Shown: piece after piece, positions 45,396 to 56,931 of the stretch
How positions within the stretch are numbered: position 1 is the first letter of the stretch
How the letters are laid out: each line of letters starts with the position of its first letter
DNA from: Corythucha ciliata
Lineage: Eukaryota > Arthropoda > Insecta > Hemiptera > Tingidae
Reading direction: 5' to 3'
Length of the DNA stretch: 64,000 nt
Assembly: GCA_038030265.1 (NCBI GenBank)
Contig: CM075941.1
Span: forward strand, 44,640,164 to 44,704,163
Program-made: the position numbers and the translations under genes
The notes under the pieces: model-generated
The model's input: only the letters and a program-made list of their open reading frames with translations
Database searches by the model: none
Told to the model about the DNA's origin: nothing

Positions 45396-45879
45396 CTCAG
45401 AAAGGTTGAGAAAATTGGTTTTCGGCATGCGTTCGGTCTGTCGCTTTTTTCCGTTACAATTTCATTTTGAGGAAAACTGACAAAAGTTTAAGGGTAATAA
45501 CACCATTATTTATAAGTGAAATCTTCATTTGTTTTAGTACAACTCGTCAGCTTTGGCGAGAAATCTTTATTATTGGACTAGAATCGTCCATTACGATAAT
45601 CGAAAACCTCCAAAACACGCCGAGATTAGCCCATCTTCTCAATTTTAGCCGCTCAAGAACGTACAGATATTGGGAATTAGCGTTTCTTTCTTAATTTCAG
45701 GAGAATAAACTACGATTTCAGGAGAATAACTGCGCACAAGGACCTCGATAGGCTAAAAACACCAACGACACGGCACAAACGCGCCATTTTCGGCGGCGCC
45801 GACGAATGGACCAGAAAATCGTACACTTAAACCCTGGTGTGGATGGTGTTATAGTCAAAAATGGCCAGATGGCGTATTG

Positions 45880-46460
45880 CAAAGAAGATAGCAAAGAAAA
45901 TATCTTTTCCCCGAATATTCAGCCAAGAAACTTCCAATTTCGCGGATATTTAGCTCCCAAATGTTGGCATTTTGCGGCCAACTTCAGACTTTTAGAGCTG
46001 TCGTGGGCGGCTAAACCGGGATCCATAGTCATAATCACTAGAAAGAAGCCAGAAACTTGCGATTAGCGAAAATTAAGACCAGAAACTAGCAATTTCGCGA
46101 ATACTTGGCCCCGAAACTCAAATTTCCGGAAAATAAAGACCACGAAATTGCAATTTTGCGAAATTAGAAAATTGCTACTTTGCGGAAAAATGTAGTCCAA
46201 AAACTTGCATTTTCGCAAGACCTAAACGACGCGAACCGCGCGTGCGATAAGACGAGAAACATTCATTTTCACGAATACTTACAATTTAGTCCCAAAATTC
46301 AAGTGCCGCGAAAACAAAAGACAAGAAAATCTCAATTTCGAGTTACCAAAATTATAATTTCAACTTCTGAAGCTTCAAATTCCAGAATATTCAGCCAGAA
46401 AACTTCCAATTTTTGGAGATAATTATTCAGCTCCCAACTATTGCAATTTTGCGGCTAACG
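45880..46460. repeat. Degenerate minisatellite (family E)
   Basis: Units of the type GAAACTTGCAATTTCGCGAA followed by TATTTAGCCC. Confidence 0.6.
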
Positions 46461-49400
46461 TTAGCTGTCGTGGTTGTGGGTGCTGAGGCCTCCCAACGTC
46501 AATGCGCTCATCACTGAAAGCCAAGATTCATCTTTCTGGGGGTTCCCGTCATGTTGAGGTTTTTCCGCCAGGTTGAAGAAATGTATAGTTTTCCTCTAAT
46601 ACTTGTAGAGTCCATTCTTTTGTTACTTGCTTGGCACCAAAAGTATTGGTAACGGCAGTTGGGGGAGGGGGGATAGTGGCTGGGGCGGCAAAAAACAAGA
46701 TCTGGACATGCTTAAACCGCCAACTAGCGTATTTTCTTCCTTTTGACCTGAACCGTAGGGCCGCCATTTGGGAGTGTCCTGCGAGTAAACGTTTTTTTCT
46801 CAATTTCAGCCGTAGATGAGCTATCTTTTTTGTACATTTTAGCCGCGAATCAGCAGTTTCTCAATTTCAGCCGTGAATTTTTATACGCGGATCTCCAACA
46901 ATTTTGGCCAGGAAGTCGCATCGAGAACCGCGAACTTTGAAAATTGAGAAATACCGCTAGTGCCCAGTTGGGGTAGGTCAATAAGCGGCTAAAAATTGAC
47001 AAAAAGCGTTCATTTACCACTAGAATTGAGCAATTGAACACGAATTCAAGTTTCTGTAGGCCCTTATAGGCGGCTACAGCATAAAGCGGCATACTGAATG
47101 TTTCGTCCCAATTTATCCCTTTTAGTATTTTCAATTTTGTTTGTTTTTAATTGTTGTCAAAATTAGTTAGTGGCTGTCGGCTCTCCCGGCTTTCTCTTGT
47201 TTTCCCTCCTTTTTCCACAAAACCTCACTCACAAAAATAACGACGAGTCGACGAGTTTCACAACCTCTGCTGGTGCGTTCGTCTCTTGCTCGCGGGTTTT
47301 TTATATGTACTTTTTCGCTCGTGCAAAAAAATTAATTTTCGTACGTGACTAAATTATAAAATCGTCGTGTTGAAAGGGGCAAAGTTAAGAGTCACCGCAT
47401 CATTGTCGTCCGGTTCCTCACCCCAATTCCCATTTGTTGAAAAATACAGTCCACTTCGGATTACACAAAACACTGAATAAAGCGTTCGAATGAGCTGTTT
47501 TCCGGTAAAACAGAGAAAATACGCTAATCCCCAGTTTCTGAATCCTTATAGGCGAGAAGGCCCGCTACTGAGATGTTTTTGGGCCAAGTCCTCTGTTAAA
47601 ATTTGGGAATGAAAGCGCTAATTCATGACTGAAAGTGAAAAAAGTCGCTAATTAACGGATACAATTGAGAAAAAGTAGCCATTCGCAGCTAAAATTGAGA
47701 AAACGCGCCCAATCCGCGGTTTCCAAGGGCAACTTTGTGCCTAGAATCGCGACCCCAATTTCGCGAATTTTCACACTTTTAAAAACCAAATTTCGCGGTT
47801 TCAGCTCAATGAAATTTGTTCCACAGGCTTGAACAATTAAAAACAACGATCTAGAGAAAAACAGATTTCACAATTTTGGCTCTTCCAACCTCAATTTTGC
47901 CACAGAAGTTCGCTCTTCGATTGCCGAATGTCACAAATGTTGCTCCTTGAAACCTCAAATTTCATGGATTGTCATTCTTTCAAAAACAAATTCACGGATC
48001 TGGCTCGTTCCAAACCCAAATTTTCGACATTTGGGCGTAACAAATCCCAGTTTCGCTCAATTTGGTCGATTTCCCATGGACAAATATCACGGATTTGGCT
48101 TCTTCAAAATCAAATTTCAAGGGTTTTTTGATACTTCATACACCTAATTCACTCGTCACTCTTTCCAAAACCAAATTTTGTGGTTTTAGCTTTTTTCTAA
48201 AATCTTTGGCTTGTTCGAAAAAGTAATTTCAAACAAGTGGTTAACTTGTTTTTGGGTGCACTACTTTTCGTCCTACTTTATCGACACCGACGTCCTCGCG
48301 GAAACCAGTTTGACAATCGGACACTCGATGGACAGCACCATAACCTCCACGCCCTATAAAATGACTATTGCGCATGTTCAAGACCATGACTGATAATTTC
48401 GTAAAATTAAGCCCACGGATCCGACCTGTTCCCGTTTTACTAAGAATAGGGAACAAAAATGCGGCGCATAAGGACACATATTTTAAAAGACATAGCAACA
48501 GCGGAACAAAGTCGAGAGAATCTGGCTGATTTGCCCGCAAATTCGTAATTCTGTCCTCCCCCCCCCCCCGTCTTGGCAAGGAGTTTTAGCCGCTGAAAGG
48601 GTGACATCGCGGATTGAAGTAAAACAATCAATTTTTGTGGTTTATAAAACTGCCCGATGCAAAGGCACAGGCTGCAGTTGGAATCGATAGTGAACGACGC
48701 TCTTGACGCCTTCAAATATGTTGCAATTTTTATACAGCCTACTCACGTTATTTCGGTCTCCAACAATACCACACGAATGACGCTGGAATGAGGGGGGGGG
48801 GATAAGGCTTAACGCTCCACGAAGAGCAAAGCGTTGTTATACTAAAACATCTTTGATATAAATCAGTTTCCTCGCAATGCGGATGTGATATGGGTTGAGT
48901 TGGAGGGGGGGGGGCTGATGCTATGGGCCGCCATTTCTGGAGGTACTTCCCTGAATGCAAAAACCCAGAAAAAACAACACAAATATCTTTTGTAGGAAAT
49001 CGAAATTCTAAAAAGATGGAAATTTGTAAATATTGGGGAGGTTCACAGGCGGGCAACAGGAAGTTGAAAAGAGTTGAAAATTTACTTTAATTCACGACAG
49101 AAGAGAAAAAAAGGGAAAGGAAAAACCTGTTCCGAGGCCATTCCAATTAATTAATTCCAGAAACGAATGCTAAAACATTAAAAATCGTTTAATCATGAAA
49201 TGCGCCACCCTTCTAACCCTCACTCGTGTCATCGCCCTTTAATGCTGGGCCATTCACGGGAGCCCAGTGAAAAAAACGCGCTTCACCACCAGCCAGTTCA
49301 TGACATCATATAAGAGAGAGGAGGCGTCGTATTTCGCTAATTAGTAGCCTAACAGCACAATATTCGTGGGAGGACCTCCGTAGTTACAGTGAAGAAGGGT

Positions 49401-50688
49401 AATTTTCAGCCTCCCTAGAGGGATTTTCACCCACTTATTAACGCTTCTAATCAAAGCACATATTGTGGGGGTGTCCAGAAAGGTCAACTGTAAACTGTTA
49501 GCCTAGGTCCGATCAAGGTTTGAACTTGAATCTTGCGGGGAACTAGCTCAATAGAGTTTCTTACTGGAGTGGATTCTGCGTCGTTTAAATCCTTCAAAAA
49601 GGACATTTTCTTTGGAGTTAGATATTCTCCAATTATTTTATACTCATCCTTCGATTTTAACAACGTGAAATCATGACCCATATTCGATCGCGATTATTTT
49701 TTTCTGATTTTATCTCTTAACAGTAATCAAACTTAAATACTTGTGATTGTGATCAATCTTTCGAGCAAGTGTTAATACGTAGGTACATACTGAAATCCAC
49801 CCCCCCCCCCACACACACACAAACACAAAATTCAACCCAATTCCCACTGGTTTTACTTCCAACCGTCCCCGATAAAGGAAAACGTGCAACTCTGTGGAAT
49901 ATATCACACTTGTATTTCAATGTTTCCACCAAAGAGTCACTGGAATAGAGTCGAAGATGAAATACCTAATTACCAACCAGAAGAAAAAACTTCCTGAGAA
50001 ATATGTCGGCCTAGCTCCCTTGAATGCTAATCGTTTCGTTTAAAACTAAGCTTGGGCGGTCGGTAGGAGACTCACGCCTTATTTTAAATACTCGCGAATT
50101 TCCTTTCCTATATGTATGGTCGATGCGACGGGTCCTAAATTTTCGACACTCCTCCCCCACGCAACAGTTCCTACTGAAATCGAAAATAGAGTGCGCTTGA
50201 TGAATGGAGGCAATAAAATATATTGAGGCGAAAATAGTAAGGCTGATGACGAGGGGGGGAGGAGCGAGAGGGTAATAAATAGTTCATTCATCCTTGTATA
50301 GGAAAGAAGGAACAAAGGATATAAATGTAGAGGTCCGAACATCTCAATTATGTAATAAGAACCGAGTGTCAGGTCATTAAATAAGAGCCTCTATATCCAC
50401 GGTTTTCGAAATTAGGGTTTAACTTTAACCACCACTCCCATTTTTTTGCCATCCAATAAACCAACAATCGCTTTACCATGATCGCACCCATCTACAATCA
50501 GACAGCGTGTCTTGATAAATTAAAAAGGAATGCGAATCGAGCTCCGTGTGTTACATAAATAAACAGCAAAAGTCCGTTTTTTGGCGTGCAGAAACAGTAG
50601 TTAAAAATTAACAATTGTAATATAACCGACAGCTTATCACAAACGAAAATGTCGTTAAAAAGCCTATTTGTTAAAATTTCAGGGAGGA
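46461..50688. other. Repeat patches and unique sequence upstream of the GPCR
   Basis: Family A patches lie at 46780-47060 and 47470-47700, and family E at 47740-48190. Poly-G/C runs are at 48557, 48791, 48906 and 49800. Between them the sequence is unique without recognised exons. The last part should contain the receptor promoter and 5' UTR; an acceptor-like AG at 50681-50682 suggests a non-coding first exon upstream. Confidence 0.45.
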
Positions 50689-53600
50689 ATGGGACTTGTG
50701 TCCAACTTGACATCAGTGGTCGAGTCGACGTCGCCGCCACTTATGAGCAACGTGACGACAGTCGTAGCGACCAATGCCTCGTGCCATGATCCGCCGAGTA
50801 TCCATATGGGATTTATTCTAACCATAGCGGTAGCGGCGATTTATCTGACGGCAATTTTTGGAAACTTGAGCGCTTTATGGTAAGCACACCCCCGCCACCG
50901 CCACCGAATCGTACATTTTTTCAATGAAACAACCCTCTCTCCCTCCCTCTAAATTTAATCCCACAGGTATTTGTACTTCTCAGACTCATCTCCGAAGAAC
51001 CCACGACACGCCTTCCTCCTACGAAGCCTCGCCTTTAACGACCTCATAGCCATGGTGGGCATGTGGATACTGATGGCGATTAAAAACGTCCCCTGGGTGA
51101 GAGAGAGCCACGCGTACTGCATCGTTCGAACGATTTGGCGAAGTTTCGGCCTAGGCTCCGGTTGTATCGTGTGCGTCATGGCCATTGACCGATGGATAGC
51201 CCTGACACGACCCTTCTTCTATCAAAAGGTTTGGGACAGTAAAAATACAACCCCCCCCCCATCATATCAAATTAGGTTAGTTAATGAGGACGCAAATATT
51301 TATTTCCCCCTCTCTCTTCGCACTCCAATACCAATTCCGTGCATTAAGTCAAACATAGGTTTTCACGTTAACGAAGAATAAGTAGCTCGCTAATGAGTTC
51401 CATTAGGAAATTGGAATCGTCAAGATGAAAGCTGAGATATCTCATTTTCAACAACGCCGCAACTTAAAAGAAAATCCGTTAAATAAAAACCTCAGAAAAA
51501 CTCTGATAGTTAAAAATGATAATTTAAGAACTCAAAATAGAGCACTTATTGCTCTTTTAAAACCAAATAGACACAAAAACCAGTATGCACAGTTGAATGC
51601 GTTAAAACAACGATTTCACTCCTTGAAAAACTGTTACGAATTTGAGTTATTGTATCATTTGAACCTAATTGGTAATGATGGGACAGAAAAAAAAAAAATA
51701 AGGAGGTCGTATGTCATCGTCCTTCCCGCATCACATCACCCCCCCCCCTCACACACAACTCCTCACATATCCACGAACCAAGATAAATTGCCCGTGTTAG
51801 CGATCGTGCGTCGTGTCACACACCAACAACCGCAGATCTTGTTCTTGGAACACCCTCAACCTCCCCTTGTTACACAGGACGATGGTTGTACGAATTAGTA
51901 ACTGAGCCGAGGGGACAAAATAAAAAAAATAGACCGAGGGGTTTTGGGATAGTTTTATTAGTTGAGAGCAACTATTTTAAGCCGAGATGTCGTTTCAGTT
52001 TAAAAATAACATTTTAATTACCTAAACTGATTTTTTAAAGAGATGTTTGGCGTAAAATATCGACACATTTATTAAATAAGTGCTATAATGCTTCGAACGT
52101 TCAAATGGAGGTGTCTAGAACCCAGTACGGGGGCCAAAATCATCGCTTTTAGGTGTCTTAAAGAGAAAAATATCATTTCCCTCAACATTGTCAGGTCATA
52201 GAAAGCCTCATCTTTCAAGTGCAGTAGGACTTAAAATCTCCTTTACTGCGCATATCTCCACCCAATGGATTCCTGAAATGTACTGCGGCCCTTCCCCTAA
52301 CGCCTAGCCTGGCCGAGAAAAGGCGCGGTCCCATCGACCTCTATCAGCCGTTACTTCTCGGCCAAGTCACCGAACACCAGACTCCTGAACATAATTGCAT
52401 CATATAAGAAACACAAACCGGAACGGCTGGTGTCCTCCCTAAACGAAGCATACAATGAGCACTCTACCTCACGCCGTCTCCCAACTTGAGAACAGTTAGG
52501 ATAGCCAGATCTCCGGTTTTTGCCCAGAGGCTACGGGCCTGGAACTCGATCTCTGGTTTCCCGCCAAAAAATACTAATTAAGGTTCAAACTAGCTCCAAC
52601 ACAAGAAATCGACAATCACAAAAATAGCTCAAACCGCAAAATTGGCCCCACAAAATAAGTCCGAAGTACAGAAATTACTCGCTATACCTACAAACACAAA
52701 AATGCCCCTACTATAAAAAAAAAAAAATCTGCTACTCCAGGCATAAGAAAGCTGCGACCAAATAACGGCCCCTTCACTACCCCTCCGCGCGCCTAGAAAA
52801 ATAAATGTTTCCTAACCTCATACCGCAAATAGCACTATTCATTCACAAAATACGCTCAAACCACAGAAAGCCCTAACCACAAAACGCACCCACCACAAAA
52901 CACAGCGACTTTAATATGCTCGAACCATCAGGAGTTATGCCATAAAAACGCTCAAACCACAATGAGCTTTCGACACGAAACGCTCAAACCACTAGCCACA
53001 AAGGCTCCATCACCGAGAATGTTTTACTGCCGCTAGAGAAGCGAAGTATTTGGTCCTATATACATATTAGCCCTCCAATAAGACGTAAATGCCTGCTTGA
53101 CCGCTCGAGAAACTTCGGTTGGACCCCACTGTTGCTAATCATGAGACCCTAAATGGCGGACAAATCTGAACTTAGCATCACAGCTCTAGAACCCAAGATC
53201 ACTCTCCTTTTAGCTATGGATTAGCACTTTTTTTCCGTTTTAGGCTCGAAATTGCCTTCAGAAGAAGACCCGGATTTGTATTTTCCTGAATTTCAGCCGC
53301 TAATTAGCGTTTTACAAAATTTTAGTTGTGAATTATAGAGTTTTTCTCAATTTAGCCGATTTTTTTCATTTGTATAAGCGAATTAGCATTTTCCCAAATT
53401 TCATACATGAATTAGCGATTGGTCTCAATCTTATCCGCGAATTAATTAGCGATTCTTTTCACTTGTGTCACCGAATTAGGATTGTCTTAACTTTAGCTGC
53501 TCATTAGCAATTTTTTTAATTTTATAAGTTATTTTCTAAATTTTTACCGTGGATTAGCGTTTCTCCCAATTTTAGCTGCTAATCAGCCATTCTTCTACAA

Positions 53601-56184
53601 TTTCAGTCGTGAATTAGCGCTTTTTACAAATTTAGCAGCGAATTAGCGGCTATTCTCTTTTGTATACACGAATGGGCGATTTTTTGCAACTTCAGTTGCG
53701 AATTAGCAACTTTTCTCCATTTTACGCCCGAATTTTAGCCCCGGATTTTTTTCCCCCAATTTTAGCCGTGATTGAAGGGGTTTTCACAGTTTTAGCTAGA
53801 ATATTAGTGCTTTTACCCAACTTTTTGCTGCGTACTTGCGACAAGAACATCATATTAGTGCGCCTTGTTATCTTTATTGCTTAAGGACCTAAATAAAAAA
53901 CTGGGGATCAGCGTATTTTCCAAATTTAACCCGTGAAGTTACCCCCAGAAGGCGCGATTTCTCTCAATTCCAATTCCTTCAGAATAGCACTTTTGTGGGT
54001 TAAATAGAATATTAAGCTACACTCTTTGCTGACCACCTGAAACCTGCTACCAACAGGATACCAAAACTCGTTTTGACCTACTTCCATTAACATAGAACCT
54101 AAAAAGCCCCATTTTTCCATCTTTAAGCTTCTCGGGGGCCCCCTCTGGTGCCGGGGGGGGGGTGTGGTCCACATCCTCACCACGTCTACCTCGGTTCGCA
54201 GGTGATTCATGTACAGACAGAAGAGAGAAAAGAGCGCTAAATGAAGGGCTAAAATTAAGAAAAATACTTAGCTACTTCGCCGCTAAAATTTCCTTGAGCC
54301 TTCCGTGGATAAAGTATAGAAAAAAATCTAATTAGAGGCTAAAAGTGCCCAGCAGAGTGGCCGAGGTCGCTAGGGCGTCGACTCTCACGCCCAGGTATCG
54401 TTTGCTGAGTGGGTTCGATTCTCACTATGAGCTGGATCATTTGAGCTAAAGGTTAACTTATGTGTAAAAAAGTTAAAAAGTGAAGTGGGTGCTCTCGCCC
54501 TCGTCCACGATAAAGGCAGTTGGACGTATATAAAGCCCCGTTGATTTACCAACGCTTACTTTACTTTACTTACTTACAGGTTAGAAGTATGGAAACGACA
54601 ATTTTCGGCTTCTGAACGCAAGTTCTTGGCTCAAACTGAGAAAAAGCGCTAATTCACAGCTAAAATTAGGAAAAAGTGCTAAGTTCATGGATGACATTAA
54701 GAAAAATCGCTCATTAGCAGCTAAAATCAGGAAAAACACGAATTCACTGCAAACATTCAGAAAAATCGCTAATTCACGGCTAAAATGAAGATCAATCGCT
54801 AACTCATGGCTAAAATGGTGAAAAATTGCTAATTTACGGCTAAAATGGAGAAAAAATCACTACTACGCCGCTAAAATGGAGATAATCCGAGAAGGCTTAT
54901 TCTGAACGGTGAAATTCATGGGGGCGCTGGTGAAAGATTCGCGCTGCCCTCCGAGATCTATTGACCGCCTCCTTATTTGCTGGGCCCTTGGCAGGTGGCC
55001 ACCACGCAAGAAACCGGCTCCGTCATCGACGAAAGGCGCCGTATAAAAAGACTTTGCCGAAAGGTCTTCTCGCTCGTGAGAGATAATCTTTTGCATACCA
55101 GCTACAAGCCCTGGATGCTGTAGAAAATCCCCCCTCCTGCCCTTCCCCTTTGTGACTCCTTTCTTCATGAGCCAGGCCAGGCTGGAGCTTGTGGTGACGT
55201 TTCAGCGAGCTTTTGCTTCCACAAAATAGGCCCTCGCCCCACAAGTTTGGTTAGTCAAACATCCAACTAGACCAAATTAAGGCACTATCAAGTAATTCTG
55301 TACGTACTACCTCGGGAAAGCCTGGAAAATGATTTTCTGGAGCTATTCCGCTCGTAAGGGGCTAATTTAGTTGTAAAATCTCAGAAAAACAACAATGTTA
55401 TCTACGTTAAATTTTTTGTTTCAGTATGTAACAGTCGGCGTGATTAAAAAAGGGGCACTTTTCCTATGGCTTTCAAATCTTCTTGTAGTCTGCCTTCCGT
55501 TTTTTGGGTTTGGTGCTTACTACAGAGAAGATTTACCGGTCAAATGCATTCGTTACAAATTGGCTGAACGGTACATTGACAGGGCCTACGCCTACCTATA
55601 TTTCACTCTCAGTGAGTATAAGCACCACGGTTTGTGCCCTTAACTTTCGTTAAAAAAAATGTTTTCTTTTTTTTTTTTTAGTCCTACTGTTTATTGTTAC
55701 GATCATCCGCTGTAACATGGGAGTAGTACGCGCGTTGACCAATCAAAACTCGAAACAAAACGCCGGGGGTAAAAAACCAGCCGTTCTCATGAGACGAATT
55801 TCACGAAACAAAGATCTTCACTCGTCGGCCACAGCCGAGGAGACGGCCTTTGCTCGAGTCATGGGACTTTTGTGCATTGTTTTCGTGATATGCTGGGTAC
55901 CACAACTGGTAAGTTAACGACGAGAGGATTTTTTATCAACGGGTTAATTCGTTTTTCCTTTCCCAATTCAACAGATTTCCGTCCCTTTAATTCATAAATA
56001 CCCCGCGTCGAAAAAAGCCAGGAATTTCGTCAACGCCGCCGACGTTATACTCGCAATTCACTTCGTCATCGATCCATTTTTCTACAACAGGCAACGTTGT
56101 AACTGGTTCAAAGACTTGTGGGAAAAAAGGGCCTCCTCCAGAGGAAATTCAGTCAAAACCACCCAAGAGCTGATCTCACTTTAA
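50689..56184 (+). CDS. Prostaglandin E receptor-like class A GPCR (five coding exons, first cassette)
   Basis: Exons: 50689-50879, 50967-51228, 55425-55611, 55682-55908 and 55975-56184. Phases close to give 358 aa. Exon 1: short extracellular N-terminus with several N-x-S/T sequons (NLT, NVT, NAS) and TM1 ending GNLSALW. Exon 2: TM2 (LAFNDLIAMVGMW) and TM3 with MAIDRWIALTRPFFY in the DRY position. Exon 3: TM4 (LWLSNLLVVCLPFFGFG) and loop 2. Exon 4: TM5, loop 3 (MRRISRN) and TM6 (FVICWVPQL). Exon 5: TM7 with DPFFYN and a short tail. The FFYQKY...LPFFGFG pattern is closest, from memory, to prostanoid EP2/EP4-type receptors, which couple to G proteins at the plasma membrane. Ligand is inferred. 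AATAAA follows the stop by 4 bp. Intron 2 is 4.2 kb. Confidence 0.88.
51229..54345. other. GPCR intron 2, repeat-rich
   Basis: It contains a 157-codon plus-strand frame (51425-51898) of unknown nature, rich in Asn/Lys/His; decayed family C units (about 52590-53000: ACCACAAAACGC); and family A in reverse orientation (53220-53900: GCGAATTAGCGATTTTTC). No exon of the receptor was recognised. Confidence 0.5.
54346..54578 (+). mobile_element. SINE with a type II (Leu/Ser-like) tRNA head
   Basis: The head GCAGAGTGGCCGAGGTCGCT has an A box. A long variable-arm region follows, then B box GGGTTCGATTC (54412-54422). The body includes GGTGCTCTCGCCCTCGTCCA, and the tail is TTAC repeats (54555-54578). 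The size and layout are those of a tRNA-derived SINE. It lies in GPCR intron 2, same strand. Confidence 0.75.
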
Positions 56185-56928
56185 GTTAATAAAACAATTT
56201 TTTTTACTTGTGTCAACGTGAAATCGCTTTCTTTAAAAAAAAAAAGTTGAGAAAGTGAGTACGGGAAAGACTAACAGCTTTGGTTGTACGATACAAAATG
56301 TACCTATAATCCTCCTTTTACTTATTGTGGCAACTTACCCCTCCCCCCTTCCGAATCCTTCGCACCCGAACTCCAAAAACAAGTGATATATCTTAAGTGT
56401 CAAACAACAGTGATATACGGGAAAACTCCCGAGAATATAACTGCTATTTAAATCAGTCGTCATTTCCTGGAAAAATTAAGTTATAAGGGGAGGGGGACTC
56501 CTCAAGTATGTATCAACAAGAGCACAGTCGTCATCAGTGGCGCCGAAACGGTTTCAATGAAGTGTAGCAAGACTCTTAAAGGGAACCGCACCCACAGCAC
56601 CTAAGGGAGCACCTTCCCCCATCACACCAATCTGCCAGCTAGGTGAAAGAGAAACACGCCAATTCTTGGCTGAAATTGAGAAAACGCTATATTTGGTGGC
56701 TAAGATAAGGAAAAAGAACGGAGAAAAAGCGCTAATTCACGGATAACATGCAGAGAAAAACTAATCAACGGCTAAAAAGCAAAAAAATCACTACCTAATT
56801 CATTTCTAAAATTGAGCAAAACACCAATTTACGGCTAAAAATGAAGAAAATCGGCAAAATCGCGGCTATAATTGAAAAAAACACTGATTCGCGGCTTCTG
56901 AGGGCCACTTTGTGGCTAAAATGGTGAA
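54738..56928 (+). repeat. Tandem duplication, unit 1 (~2.2 kb with GPCR exons 3-5)
   Basis: It starts in a family A unit (ACGAATTCACTGCAAAC) and ends in another (CTAAAATGGTGAA). It holds part of intron 2, a unique block (54890-55240) and exons 3-5 plus 3' flank. Unit 2 follows after 3 bp (CTT). Confidence 0.95.
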
Positions 56929-56931
56929 CTT

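Noticed and set aside
54863..55244. Overlapping minus-strand ORFs of 101 and 73 codons, repeated at 57091-57439
   Set aside because: They are duplicated only because the whole 2.2 kb unit is duplicated. Two overlapping frames, no known domain; the longer one is changed between copies by a small indel.
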